Origin: Lophius americanus
Lineage: Eukaryota; Chordata; Actinopteri; Lophiiformes; Lophiidae
Assembly (NCBI GenBank): GCA_037951165.1
Contig: JBBDHG010000134.1
Coordinates: forward strand, 1,851,501-1,915,500
Direction of reading: 5' to 3'
DNA: 64,000 bases
The notes beneath the pieces are model-generated. The model saw only the letters and a list, made by a program, of their open reading frames with translations. It had not been told where the DNA came from and did not search any database. Both the position numbers and the translations under genes were made by a program. The number at the start of each line of letters is the position of its first letter. The first letter of the stretch is position 1. This document shows, piece by piece, positions 48,001 to 57,718 of this stretch.

Positions 48001-50855
48001 TTATTGTAATATCGACATTTTTGAATGTTTTTTTTTTATTTTTTTGTTTTTATTACTTCTATCTTCTTAACCTCATCATATATTTACCTTGTGGAGATTT
48101 ATTAAGTTTCTATCTATTTATTAGTGACACTGCACTGGATTTAACAACATTGTGACTTTGAAATAAGATTAAAGAGTAATATTTAATCTTATTTCTCTTT
48201 AAGTTAGCTGGAAATATACTTAAGTTGTAGTAGTTTTGAGCTTTTGATATATTTTCAATATTCTTTGACCTAACAAGATGGTCAACTGCCTAAAAACAAG
48301 TCCCTATCTCTCAGTCAAAAGTTACTTTTTTAGCGATTGTGTCTTAAATAGAGTGCAATAAAAAAAAAATGATTTTGCAATGTTTAGATATAGTCTGAAA
48401 AATGTACTCAAAGCATAAGAAGTAATGCAGGAAAACCAAGTCAGTTCATTATTACCCATGCGTTAAACTTGAATTTACAGTTCTCGCTCTTTTGGTTTGA
48501 GTTTAAGAACTTTATATCTCTCAACTCCCATACGGCCAGGTTTTAAATTGCTTCTTTTTTAGTGTTTCTTAGGGGACATTTTTGCAGTAAAATATTTGAA
48601 GTAAAGAATCCATTTCATATATCCTAGACCTTAGAGATGTGGAAAAACCTTATGTGTGATTTCACACCGGAGGGGGTATGTCAGAAGTTTTGGTCACTTG
48701 GCTCTATTGGGTAAAGGGTGAAGAAAAGGTGAAGGGGTGTGAAAGCTTCCTGATGGAATTGTATGTAGATGTTTCCGTTTCTGACCTACCTGTGCCAAAG
48801 CCCAGCCTGATGTCCACCTCCTCCAGCGGGGAGTGTGTGTCCTCCACGAACTCCAGAGGAGACACCTCGCTCCACATCCTGAAGGCCAGTCTGATGACGT
48901 ACCTCTGGTCCTCGATGGACAGCTGGCTGCTGTAGCCCTCTCCGATCAGCCTCCACCTCAGCAGACTCTTAGAGAAGGCCATGAAGCCCGTCTTACCCAA
49001 ATCTCTCCTCCGCCTGGGTTTGGATGCTAGAGAGGACAGGTGACGTTTCCTGCGTCGCCCTGTCCGGCTCTGACTTGTGCTGGTATTTACCGGTTGACTG
49101 CCGGCGATGACGTCATTGGTGTTGTTTGCAGATGTGTTGTCAGAGAGGTTAAAGTCGTCTGTGTCGTTTCTTCTGGTATCATTGGGGGTCAAGCCACCTT
49201 CTGTGTCGTTAGAGAAGATGACGTCATCTACAAAGGAGGCAAAGGAAGTCATGTTGTTTAAGTCAGTCTCATTAAAAATGTCCCCGGAGGCGTTTTCAGT
49301 CTCTGAGCGGCTGCTGTCCTCGGGTTCTATCTCCTTGTCCGGGACACCACATCTGGGTTTGTTCATAGCCTCCTTGGTGGCTCCGTCTAACACCCCCGTG
49401 ACGGACAGCCCTGACACCCTCTGGAACTCCTCCAGTGCTGAGATGAACGCTTGGTTCTTGGTCCCATGATGTTGATTGATGGGAGAACCACTCCGGGGAG
49501 CATCCCGAGAACCAGGTACCAACACTCCCTCCTGGATCGTGTCTTCAAGCTCCTCCAGGAAGTCGTCGTTATAAAACGTCTCTGCGTCTTCGAACCGGGC
49601 CTCCTCCCAGTTCACCGGCTGAATGAATCCATACCTGGAGAGGAATAACTAGGACATGACACCGACAGGTGGTTCACTTAAAAGTACGAGTCTCAGTTGT
49701 ACATGTGCGGTAGTGCATAAAAACACAGACACATATTCTTCATACATGAAGCAACGGTGATCACACATCACCCCTGGTCCAGTACTTGGTCCTGAGCGGA
49801 GGTGAGAAGTAACTAAGTACAAATACTTTCTTACAGTGCTTAAGTAGAATTTTCAAGTATCGGAATTTGACTGGAGAATTTATTCTACTTTTTGCCGTTA
49901 TTCCTTACATTCTAACATGAATAACTTTACTTTGAACTCCTTCCTGCTGTTCTTTCATGCCGAAACTTCTTAATTTTATGCTTCTGACTTTCATACTACT
50001 ACTCCATACTTTTATTTATTTTTTATTTCCGGTCCTAATTACTTTTATACTTTTTACTTTCAGGTCTTTTTATTTTTATACTTTATGGCCTTCATGATTT
50101 TTTACTTTTCTTGGCTGCTTTAAACTTATTTTTTCATTTTGGATACGTCTCCTATTTACTTTTATACTTTTTATCTTTCACACTACTAATTACTTGTATA
50201 TTTCAAAAAATTGATATCACCTTCTATTTTCATGCCTTTTTTCGTTCATGATTTTTTTTACTTTGATACTACTTTTTAATTTTATGTTTTACCTTTATAT
50301 TGCAAGTTTTTACTTTCATATTTTTTCACTATCATAATTGCTTGATTTACTTTGATATTTTTTTTACTTTCAAACTCCTTTTTACGCTCATGCTTTTTTT
50401 TCACTTTCATAAAAAATTAAATTTTACTCCCTTTGTACTTACTTACTTATATTTAAATACTACTCCTTTTAACAATTTTTATACTTTCGTACCGCAGCTT
50501 TTTTCTTTGATACTGTTTTTATACTGATCATTTTTACTTTCATACATTCTTCTGTAAAAAGGTTGAATTATTTTACTTTTAACAGTCACCTTTTTGAGAC
50601 AACTGTACTTCTGAATGTAGAGAATGTAAGAATGTAAGAATGTAAGAATGTACTTTTGCCACCACTGGTCCACTGCTGTCCACAGGAAAACAGGTGACTT
50701 ACCTCTGCGCCGTTGTCGTCCGTTATGCTCTGGGCCTGGTGAGTTGTGGACTGCACATCAGAATGATCCCGTTTATGGAAAAGTTTCTCTGCATCAGCTG
50801 AGCCGATGCTCGTCCAAATAATAATTATAGCTATCCGCTGGATCAAAGTCAGCAT
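45012..50855 (-). CDS. mmp21: Matrix metallopeptidase 21
   Basis: Secreted zinc protease acting in left-right axis determination. Coding exons: 50855-50703, 49648-48790, 47494-47355, 47280-47139, 47055-46798, 46712-46540, 45317-45012; all GT-AG, 676 aa. Residues 1-20 look like a signal peptide (MLTLIQRIAIIIIW). LSRYG (54-58) opens the propeptide, with cysteine switch PRCGVPD (149-155). Next come an acidic, sequon-rich linker (156-248) and furin-type sites RRRKR (249-253) and RRRR (263-266). The catalytic domain has zinc motif HEIGHVLGLPH (388-398) and Met-turn SIM (404-406). A hemopexin domain follows (432-676), with likely disulphide C434-C665. The start ATG (context GCCACGATGC) is the first in-frame ATG before a signal peptide. 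Exon 2 uses the upstream acceptor (TAG|TTA), because the alternative breaks the frame. Human MMP21 is 569 aa; the excess is mainly the linker. No AATAAA lies within 1 kb of the stop. Family identity is secure. Confidence 0.96.
49786..50672. mobile_element. Non-autonomous repeat filling mmp21 intron 1, with T-rich degenerate array
   Basis: The left end GGTGAGAAGTAACTAAGTAC and the right end GTACTTTTGCCACCACTGG match the inverted ends of a common teleost repeat (AGTGGTGGAAAGTAACTAAG). The interior (about 49860-50580) is a degenerate array of ACTTTTATACTTT/ACTTTCATAC words, all T-rich on the plus strand, with a short AGAATGTA repeat before the right end. It makes up most of the 1.05-kb intron. 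Confidence 0.6.
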
Positions 50856-50930
50856 CGTGGCGCCGGTGAACTCGTGTGACAATGTACAAGTGAAGTAAGA
50901 CTCTGAGGTGAAGCCATACACCGGACCGGG

Positions 50931-50940
50931 CCTTATAAGG
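50931..50940 (-). promoter_or_regulatory. TATA/CArG-like box upstream of mmp21
   Basis: CCTTATAAGG is a perfect CArG box (CC(A/T)6GG, the SRF site) and contains TATAAGG on the minus strand. It lies about 76 bp before the mmp21 ATG. A start site about 30 bp downstream would give a roughly 50-nt leader and would exclude an upstream out-of-frame ATG at 50917. Whether it works as a TATA box, an SRF site or both is inference. Confidence 0.5.
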
Positions 50941-51225
50941 CAGAGTGTCCACAGCCGTCTAAAGGTGCAACTCTCCCGTCTTCATGTGAAGAGTAAACCC
51001 TTCTCTACTGTCTGCTGCTCAATCCGAGTGAACCGCGAGGATGTGTCACACGTGCTTCATCGGTTTTAAATGGCCTGTTAGAAACCTCCACATTCATGAG
51101 GACAATAACAGTTCAGGAAGGCCGTGACCTCTACAAACACCTGTTTTCAACCAAACACACAAACACACACACACACTTTAGAATAAAATCTGAGAAAACC
51201 TTCCATTTCATCGCACTGATCCAAG

Positions 51226-51231
51226 TTTATT
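51226..51231 (-). terminator. Likely uros poly(A) signal
   Basis: AATAAA on the minus strand (TTTATT on plus), the first one found after the uros stop. It predicts a 3' UTR of about 0.9 kb ending near 51205, leaving only about 0.3 kb before the mmp21 promoter box. A CA tract (about 51150-51175) lies just beyond. Confidence 0.5.
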
Positions 51232-51966
51232 TTCAAAAAACAAATGCTACTTATGCAACATAATAAATAGATTTATAATAATATTCTTAATTTTTTTTTA
51301 GGATATTCTGCCACGATTTCGCTGAGTGCAGATTAGCTGATATTTATAAATGACACACAGGAAGAAAAGCAAAGCCAAACAGACAAATGACAACAAGTAT
51401 ACACATCATGAAACATTCAGGATCCCCCGCCTACAATACTTTTCATTGAAAAAAATCTTGAGCAAATATCAGACAAAATTCCACTTGCATCATTAGGAAA
51501 TACGTTTAAAAAAAGGGCTTCATCTCTACAGTCCTCGAGGATGGGTGACACACATGAAGAAAAAATGTTGAACGGATTTTGAGTTATATCCCAAAAACCC
51601 TCAACTGAGAAAAGTCCTCCTGACAGAATAAGTTCAAATTTAACATGTAACCATCGAAACCAAAAAATACAACTGATAAGAGTACATTAGAAGCAAAATA
51701 AACCCCCTGAGTACCTGTTTGTCATTAAATAGTTTGAGACTCACTCTAGGAAAGGAAACAACCTCCAGAATGAGCCTAATGGTGTGTTGGGAACAACAGG
51801 ACTCTTTGAATGGAACATCAATGAAAAGCCGTGTGTAGACATAAATTGGCGAATGATTCAAATGACTGAAAAGGAAAATACCCTGGGCAAGAAATCTGTG
51901 TGACTTAGTGACGCAAAAGCCTGCCAGCATTGAGATTCTATGGATGTCACATGTCCAGACGTCCGG

Positions 51967-52016
51967 TGCATAACTGTATATTTGCAGAAGGTCTCATGAA
52001 AACATACAGTTATGCA
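51967..52016 (-). repeat. 13-bp hairpin in predicted uros 3' UTR
   Basis: TGCATAACTGTAT (51967-51979) and ATACAGTTATGCA (52004-52016) are exact reverse complements with a 24-nt loop. If the 3' UTR is as predicted, the mRNA can form this stem. A role in mRNA stability or translation is speculative. Confidence 0.6.
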
Positions 52017-52146
52017 AGTTATGCTCGGAAATCAATCCTAGTAGACACCCCATTCCTATAGTCTCTCCTCACTTGGTCGTGTCGGGGGATAAAGATACAG
52101 AGTATAGACAGAGTGAAGATAAAGTGGGTGGACTTCCTGTGGGTGG

Positions 52147-54011
52147 CTACTGTAGAGCTTTGGCGATCGCTGCTGCGAGATGTTCAGCTGTCGGCTTTTC
52201 TGCAGTACAGCTGACACACAAGCCTTCTGCCGTCATGGCGTCTCGTGTCGTCGGCCCGATGGCTGCAAACTGGAGAAGTGACCGTCAGAGACACTGGACC
52301 TCAGGTACTGCGGTATCATGAATTGTCTATGTGTCATTATGAGGAGGATGTACCTTTATCTGAGTCAGCTGCTCACCCGACAGCCTCCGTACCACTTCCA
52401 GGCAAAACTTCACTCCTGACGGACTGAAGAAGGCTACAGCGGCTGGAGTGCCCTGGAAATACACAGACAGTGAACACAGCGTTCCGTTAAAGAAGCCACG
52501 CATCCATCCTGCATTTCAATGTGTCTCTACTGACCGCTTACGATCAGTAGGAGTTGAATTGGGCAGTTTCACCAGCATTAATGTTGCACTGGTTCATTTT
52601 TGAGCTACATTTCATTTTACCTCTGATTGGCTTGAAATCACATAGTTCTTTCTGTGGTGGGTTGTGTGAGAGGTCATCGTCGTGTCATGAGGAGGTTGTG
52701 GTCACGTATGTAGTAAGTCAAATGTGGCAAAATCAGAGGCAATGATGTAAGGTCTGTAAGGTCATTAAACACATGACTTTTTTCACTTTCCCATTTTACT
52801 TTTTTCCATTTTCTTAAACATTTATGGGTTTCGTTTAAAGAACGGCTTCTCCGCTGATTTTATTTGTAGATATCCGTGAGCTCTGTGTGAAACCATGGAC
52901 AGATTTGAATATGAATAAACTCATGGCTGGTTTCATTTTCAGGGCAGAATTTAAATATTGCTCAATACATTTTCATCAAATCTTTCTACACACAAAAACA
53001 AGGTGCTGAATCGGTGTCTTTTGCTATTTAGGAACTTTTATCGTTTTATTTTTATTCCAGTCGTTTCCATGGTTAAAAGTTGAACTGTGACAGGTAAAAA
53101 TTAGAATGAGGCACATTTATTTTTGTACATGGAAAATGTATAAAAAATGCATCCTGAACAAGTCTCAGATGCATTCAACACGATAATTAGTTATTAAGGC
53201 TCTCAAATAAAGTAGGAATGAGGAAGTTTTACCTGCTCTGTGAAATGGTTTTTAACATTCTTTTCCAGATCTGGGTGTTCCGCTGTTTGATAGACAGTCA
53301 GCGTCTCTAGGGCAACGCCTGGAAAGAGAGAAACATCCCTAGGGTGATGAAGGTAGCTCAGTTATTACTTTATAATAGATGAAAACCCCAGATGCGCTTT
53401 CATCTTCTTAACTTGTAATCGTGAGGCACAGCGAGGGAAAACTCTTACCATTATCTCTTAAGGCCGTAGGTAAGACCTCTCTTTTAATGGAACCACAGGG
53501 GAAAAAAAGTGGTGGATTATTTGTGTCCTCTCCTTTGACGGGGAAAAAGTATTATGTCATGTGAGTCATGAGAATGATCATACAATAACTATGAAACCAT
53601 GATGTGAATAAAACCGTACTTTCAATGATAACACTGGACAGGACCTCTGCTGTCCCCGAGTCCTCGCCTAAAGGATTCAGACCAAGGTTTCGAACTGAGA
53701 AGGAAAAAAAAAGAAAAAGGATGAATGATTAGAAAAAATCTATTTAATACTGAATAATTCAGATGCCAAGCAGCAACATGACTTATAAACACATAGACTA
53801 CAAAGAGATGGGCTGAAACCACCTGACAGGAAGGAACATGCACCTGCTTGTTTTTCTGAAGAACAAATATTAGCTGTCTCAGCAAACTGTCGCTTGTGTT
53901 GAACCTATTTGCAAATGCCTGAAGACAGTGACATCACTTCACACTCCCCTGTCACCACAAACCAGGTGCCTTCGACACACTTCTAGAACCAGGATAGCAA
54001 GGTATTATAAA

Positions 54012-54082
<71 letters not shown>

Positions 54083-56860
54083 GTGGGGGAGCGAGAGAAA
54101 GCAAAAGGAAGGTGTTTCTATAATTCACAATATCTCACCTAATGCAGCAGTGGCCTTCCCAACCACATAGATTGACTTGGTGTTCCACCTGTCTTTCACA
54201 GAACTGTTCCATTCTGAAATAAGCATTAGGACAGGGATAACATTTAATCATGGATTATCTTTGAACTCACAGCACTTAAACACTTATAAATAGAGTTGGG
54301 GGCAAAAGTATTCAACCCCAATTGTCAAATAGGTTTATTTGCAAGATAGGGAATTTACCAATGCCTGCAATATCAATATCACACAGAACGATTTAAATAG
54401 CTCAATACAACAGATATTATAAGTTTATCCGCTCACAATTGCAGTCTCTAAATGATTCAACCCTTGATAAAGAGTATCTCTAGTACTGTTTAGAGACCCT
54501 TCTGCTGCTATGACCTGCTTCAAATGTGATGCACAACCAAACACCAGCTACTGGCAGCGTTCCTGGGGAATCTTATAATAATAATAATACATTTAATTTA
54601 TAATGCACTTTACATTTGGATCAAATCTCAAAGTATCTCAAAGCTTATCCCTTTCCTCATGGGCAAAGGCCTTCAGTCCTGCAATATTCCTGGGTTTATG
54701 TGCTGCCACTCCCTTCTTCAAGTCCCATCAGAGATATTCCATTGGATTCGAATCAACATCTTCTTTCAACGTCGTCTTTAACAGCCTATCTAGTATTTTC
54801 CAGCTCTTCTTCAGAAAAAAAAGCCATGGTCTGTTGTAATTTACTGTCAAATGACTCAGAATTCTCACAGATGGGGAAGTGATTCCTATAGGATCTCCTG
54901 ATACTTGATTAAATCCATTTCACCTTTTACACGCTGCAGTTTGCCAGTGCCTTAGGAAGCAAAGCAGCCCAAGAGCATCACTGAGCCACAGCCATGCTTC
55001 ACTGTAGTTTTGCTTTTCTCTTCAGCATGTGCTTCACCTCTCGTTCTGCAGACAAACTACTGATCCGGTGGGCTCCAAAAGTTCTGAAGTTCTGGTTTTG
55101 TTTCATCGCTCCACATAACAGCATTCCAAAACTTATGTGTAATATCTAGATCAGACGTGTCAACTCAAGGCGTGTGACAATATTCAACTTGTATAATAAC
55201 TGGCCCTCTGGTATGCAGTACAAAAACCAGATACTACAAATCCCAGAGTGCAATGCGATAGCCGGCACGTCAGTCAATAGCGCCAGCGCTTCTTCCTGCT
55301 CCAGTGCAGTCAGACATCAGCGTTCATCCAGTTACTCTGACAACTATTAGGCTAATCTTTAGAGAAGATGCTACGGAGAACGGGAGGAGATATGGTTGAT
55401 ACATTTTTTTTTTTAAACGATAAATAATAAACGTATTCGTAAATCGAACGATCGTTCTAATTAATTGGTGAGGTGCCTTCACGTCCACCTTGTTTCAGTG
55501 CTGCTGCGTTAAAAACAAGAAAACACATGAAGATGTTCACATTTAATGTGAAATACACCGTTAGGCTGTTAGTTCTACTTTTACGGTTTCAGTGTGACAG
55601 AAGTGGCTGAATTAGTCCAGCCATTTACCAAGAGACATTTCTAATTCATTTTTGTTTATGTTTAAAAACCGATTGCTTTCAGATGTAATTTTTAAATTAA
55701 CTAACTAAAATGTGGCTTTCTGCTTGTTTATGACGCCTGTTAATAAAAACCTTTCATTGGAAATTACTCTGTGAAACACAGTAAGAGTTTCACTCTTACT
55801 GTGAAACTCTGCTGATAGAGAGGGGGAGAGAAAAACACATGCTAATATATTTTGAATTTAATCTGTTATTTGATTATTTTCCATTCCGTTGGTTTGTTCA
55901 GAATTCTATAAAATAAGAATAGAATTGTCATTATAAAACGGCCAGTTTGAGTCCTGATCGGTCCTCGATGTGGACTCCATCGTTAATTCTTTAACCCCTC
56001 TGCAATTGAGTTTGACCCCCCTGATCTAGATGGTTCCTAACATACAGGAGAATACTTTTCTAGTGCTAATAAGCCAGCAGTGGAATACATCTTGAAATTA
56101 AGGCTCAAAGCCCTGATGTAAATTTAGGCTTTACATGAAACTGAACTACTGTTAAAGTAAATCTATGCAGGTTGGCACTATGTCTTAACATCTAATTACA
56201 AATTTTATTTTATTTTTAATGTTGAAAACATCTGTTGCACTTAACTGTTTAAATTGTTCTTATTAGATTATTTTCTTACAACAGCTGATACATACTGTAT
56301 TTTCTTTCCACAACAAGCTGAACATACAATGGGGTTGAATCATTTTGATTCCAACTGCAGGGATAGTAGAGATCACAGTCATCAAGTGGTTAGGGTACAA
56401 CAATTCTGTTGACTCCTCTCACCTTCTCTTCTCTCGTCTGCTTCTAAGCACATCTTCACAGCTTCCACCGCTCTTGGACTGGTAAATACAAGACCTCCAT
56501 GTTTTTCTGGTTGAAAAAGCTGAAAGGGGAATACATTAAAAAAATTATGCACAATGTAATAAATATAAAAATACATGAATAAAGCTTTATGATCTGTCAC
56601 AATGTGATGTACCTTATCGGTCAGGGTGTTTAATGAGACAAACTTAAAAGACAGCACTGGAATTAAAGTTGCTTTATGGCCGTGTGATGCCAGTTCCTGT
56701 GCAAGAATAAAGAATTGAAAGAATTAAAAAAAAAAAGGTCGAGTCAGTTGCAATGTCAACAGCTTAAAACAAATAGATTTCTAGGAAGTGCATTTACCTT
56801 AATATAAGGATCAGGTTCAGACTCTGCATCTCTTGGCTCTTTGAGAAGCAGCACATGCAT
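52147..56860 (-). CDS. uros: Uroporphyrinogen-III synthase
   Basis: Cytosolic enzyme that closes hydroxymethylbilane to uroporphyrinogen III, inverting ring D; the fourth step of haem synthesis. Coding exons: 56860-56798, 56696-56613, 56519-56423, 54213-54139, 53694-53620, 53532-53449, 53318-53233, 52452-52354, 52269-52147; all GT-AG with consistent phases, 261 aa (human 265). The start MHVLLLKEPRDAESEPDPYI aligns with the vertebrate N-terminus. Conserved blocks of the HEM4 fold: GGLVFTSPRAVEAV (about residues 56-69), SIYVVGKAT, PLFFPCGSIKREVLP, TLTVYQTAEHP, AVAFFSPSGV and FAAIGPTTRDAM. There is no signal peptide, as expected. Intron 3 (2.2 kb) is mostly transposon; intron 4 has a (GA)n tract. 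It is head to head with bccip. A leading non-coding exon is likely, as in mammals; a CAAG|GTACAT donor-like site at about 57301 is one candidate end, unproven. Confidence 0.96.
54021..54075. repeat. (GA)n microsatellite in uros intron 4
   Basis: About 27 GA units after a short CA run, followed by a G-rich segment. It lies 64 bp past the exon-4 donor; on the uros strand it is a (TC)n tract. Confidence 0.95.
54293..56358 (-). mobile_element. Tc1-like transposon in uros intron 3, disrupted
   Basis: Inverted ends: GAGTTGGGGGCAAAAGTATT + CAACCCC at the left, GGGGTTGAATCATTTTGATT + CCAACTGC at the right. The minus strand carries transposase remnants: WSDETKPELQNFWSPPDQ, a stop, FVCRTRGEAHAEEKSKTTVK, then HGCGSVMLLGCFAS (cf. 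VKHGGGSVMLWGCFAA) and, near the C-terminus, DSNPMEYL*WDLKKGVAAHK (cf. DLNPIENLWWELKR). The element is a different Tc1 subfamily from the copy at 58385-58698. It is interrupted by a hAT insertion (55152-56023) and a short LINE-tail-like insertion at about 54576-54650 (ATAATAATAATACATTTAAT). Stops make it inactive. Confidence 0.85.
55152..56023. mobile_element. hAT-type non-autonomous element nested in the Tc1 element
   Basis: Flanked by the 8-bp direct repeat ATCTAGAT (55144-55151 and 56024-56031), the target-site length of hAT transposons. The left end CAGACGTGTCAACTCAAGG and the right end GAGTTTGACCCCCCTG are imperfect inverted repeats of the hAT-Charlie type (CAGGGGTGTCAAACTCA). About 870 bp without an intact frame. 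An internal hairpin, CACAGTAAGAGT/ACTCTTACTGTG, sits at 55777-55803. The intact duplication dates it after the Tc1 insertion. Confidence 0.85.
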
Positions 56861-57718
56861 CTTGACGAACACGTTAAAACACTATGTTGATAAAATAAAT
56901 AAGAGAGAATACAAGAGAAGGATATTGGCGGTGGGTGAAGGTTGCTGTCAAAAACACAGAAGGTATAACCTGCAGTATCATTGAGGAGAACGGGTGTGTG
57001 CACAGCAAGCTAAGCTACACCCTTAAACTAACATATGCAGCCTCCCGATAACGGTTGAGTCAAGACCATTTGAGGAGCAATAAGAAGCAATAACGTGATA
57101 GATGAAACACGGCTTATGTCTGTTATTGTTTACATTGGCAAGACACACTGGATTGAAAGTGCAGCTACAGCAAATGTAGCCAACAGGAACCTGACCGTTA
57201 AAAGAATGGTGACAACAGGATTCTTATATATTGTTTTATATATGATTAGTATTTCAAGTATTAATTAAATAAATACAATAAAAGAACGAGATCCATGTAC
57301 CTTGACTTGTTCCTGCCGTTGAGCACATGACCACTTCAGTCACAATCAAGACAGGGAGAAATAGTATTGAATATTTGAATAAAATCTAAAAAACAAGTGA
57401 TATGCAACAAATTACACCCCATTACCTAACAATTAAAGTGAATAATATAGAGATCTAAAATTAATACCGATTCATAACAGCTTAATTTTAGTATAGACAG
57501 ATTTCAAACACCAATAACCCCCTTTGTAAAATGGTTTATTCTATTTTGAGTACGAGCGACTAGCCACCATCGCGGCTCCGACGGTAGATACCGTTCGTCG
57601 ATGTCAGTTATTGGTGGAGCCAAAATGACGGTTTCCGAATTCCAGCTTCCTATACAGAACAGAAAGCTGAAGCTATGCCCAGCCCACTTGGTTAACACAC
57701 GTGTTACTTGTTTGCAGC
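56861..57718. promoter_or_regulatory. Shared bidirectional promoter region of uros and bccip
   Basis: The 858 bp between the two start codons. The segment next to bccip (57545-57610) is CpG-dense for this genome (TACGAGCGAC, ATCGCGGCTCCGACGG, CCGTTCGTCGATG) and is followed by a reversed CCAAT box ATTGG (57610-57614) and CCAAAATGACGG (57620-57631), one mismatch from a YY1-type site. No TATA box was seen. Human BCCIP and UROS are also divergent. Actual start sites are unknown. Confidence 0.65.

Noticed and set aside
49107..49469. 120-codon plus-strand frame
   Set aside because: Antisense shadow of mmp21 exon 2, whose minus-strand frame has clear protease homology.
49631..49633. Alternative mmp21 exon-2 acceptor (CCAG|GTATGG)
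   Set aside because: It would break phase with exon 1; the upstream acceptor gives the conserved LSRYG motif in frame.
50915..50917. Upstream ATG before mmp21 (out-of-frame uORF overlapping the start)
   Set aside because: It lies only about 20 bp from the TATA-like box, upstream of the expected transcription start, so it is probably not in the mRNA.
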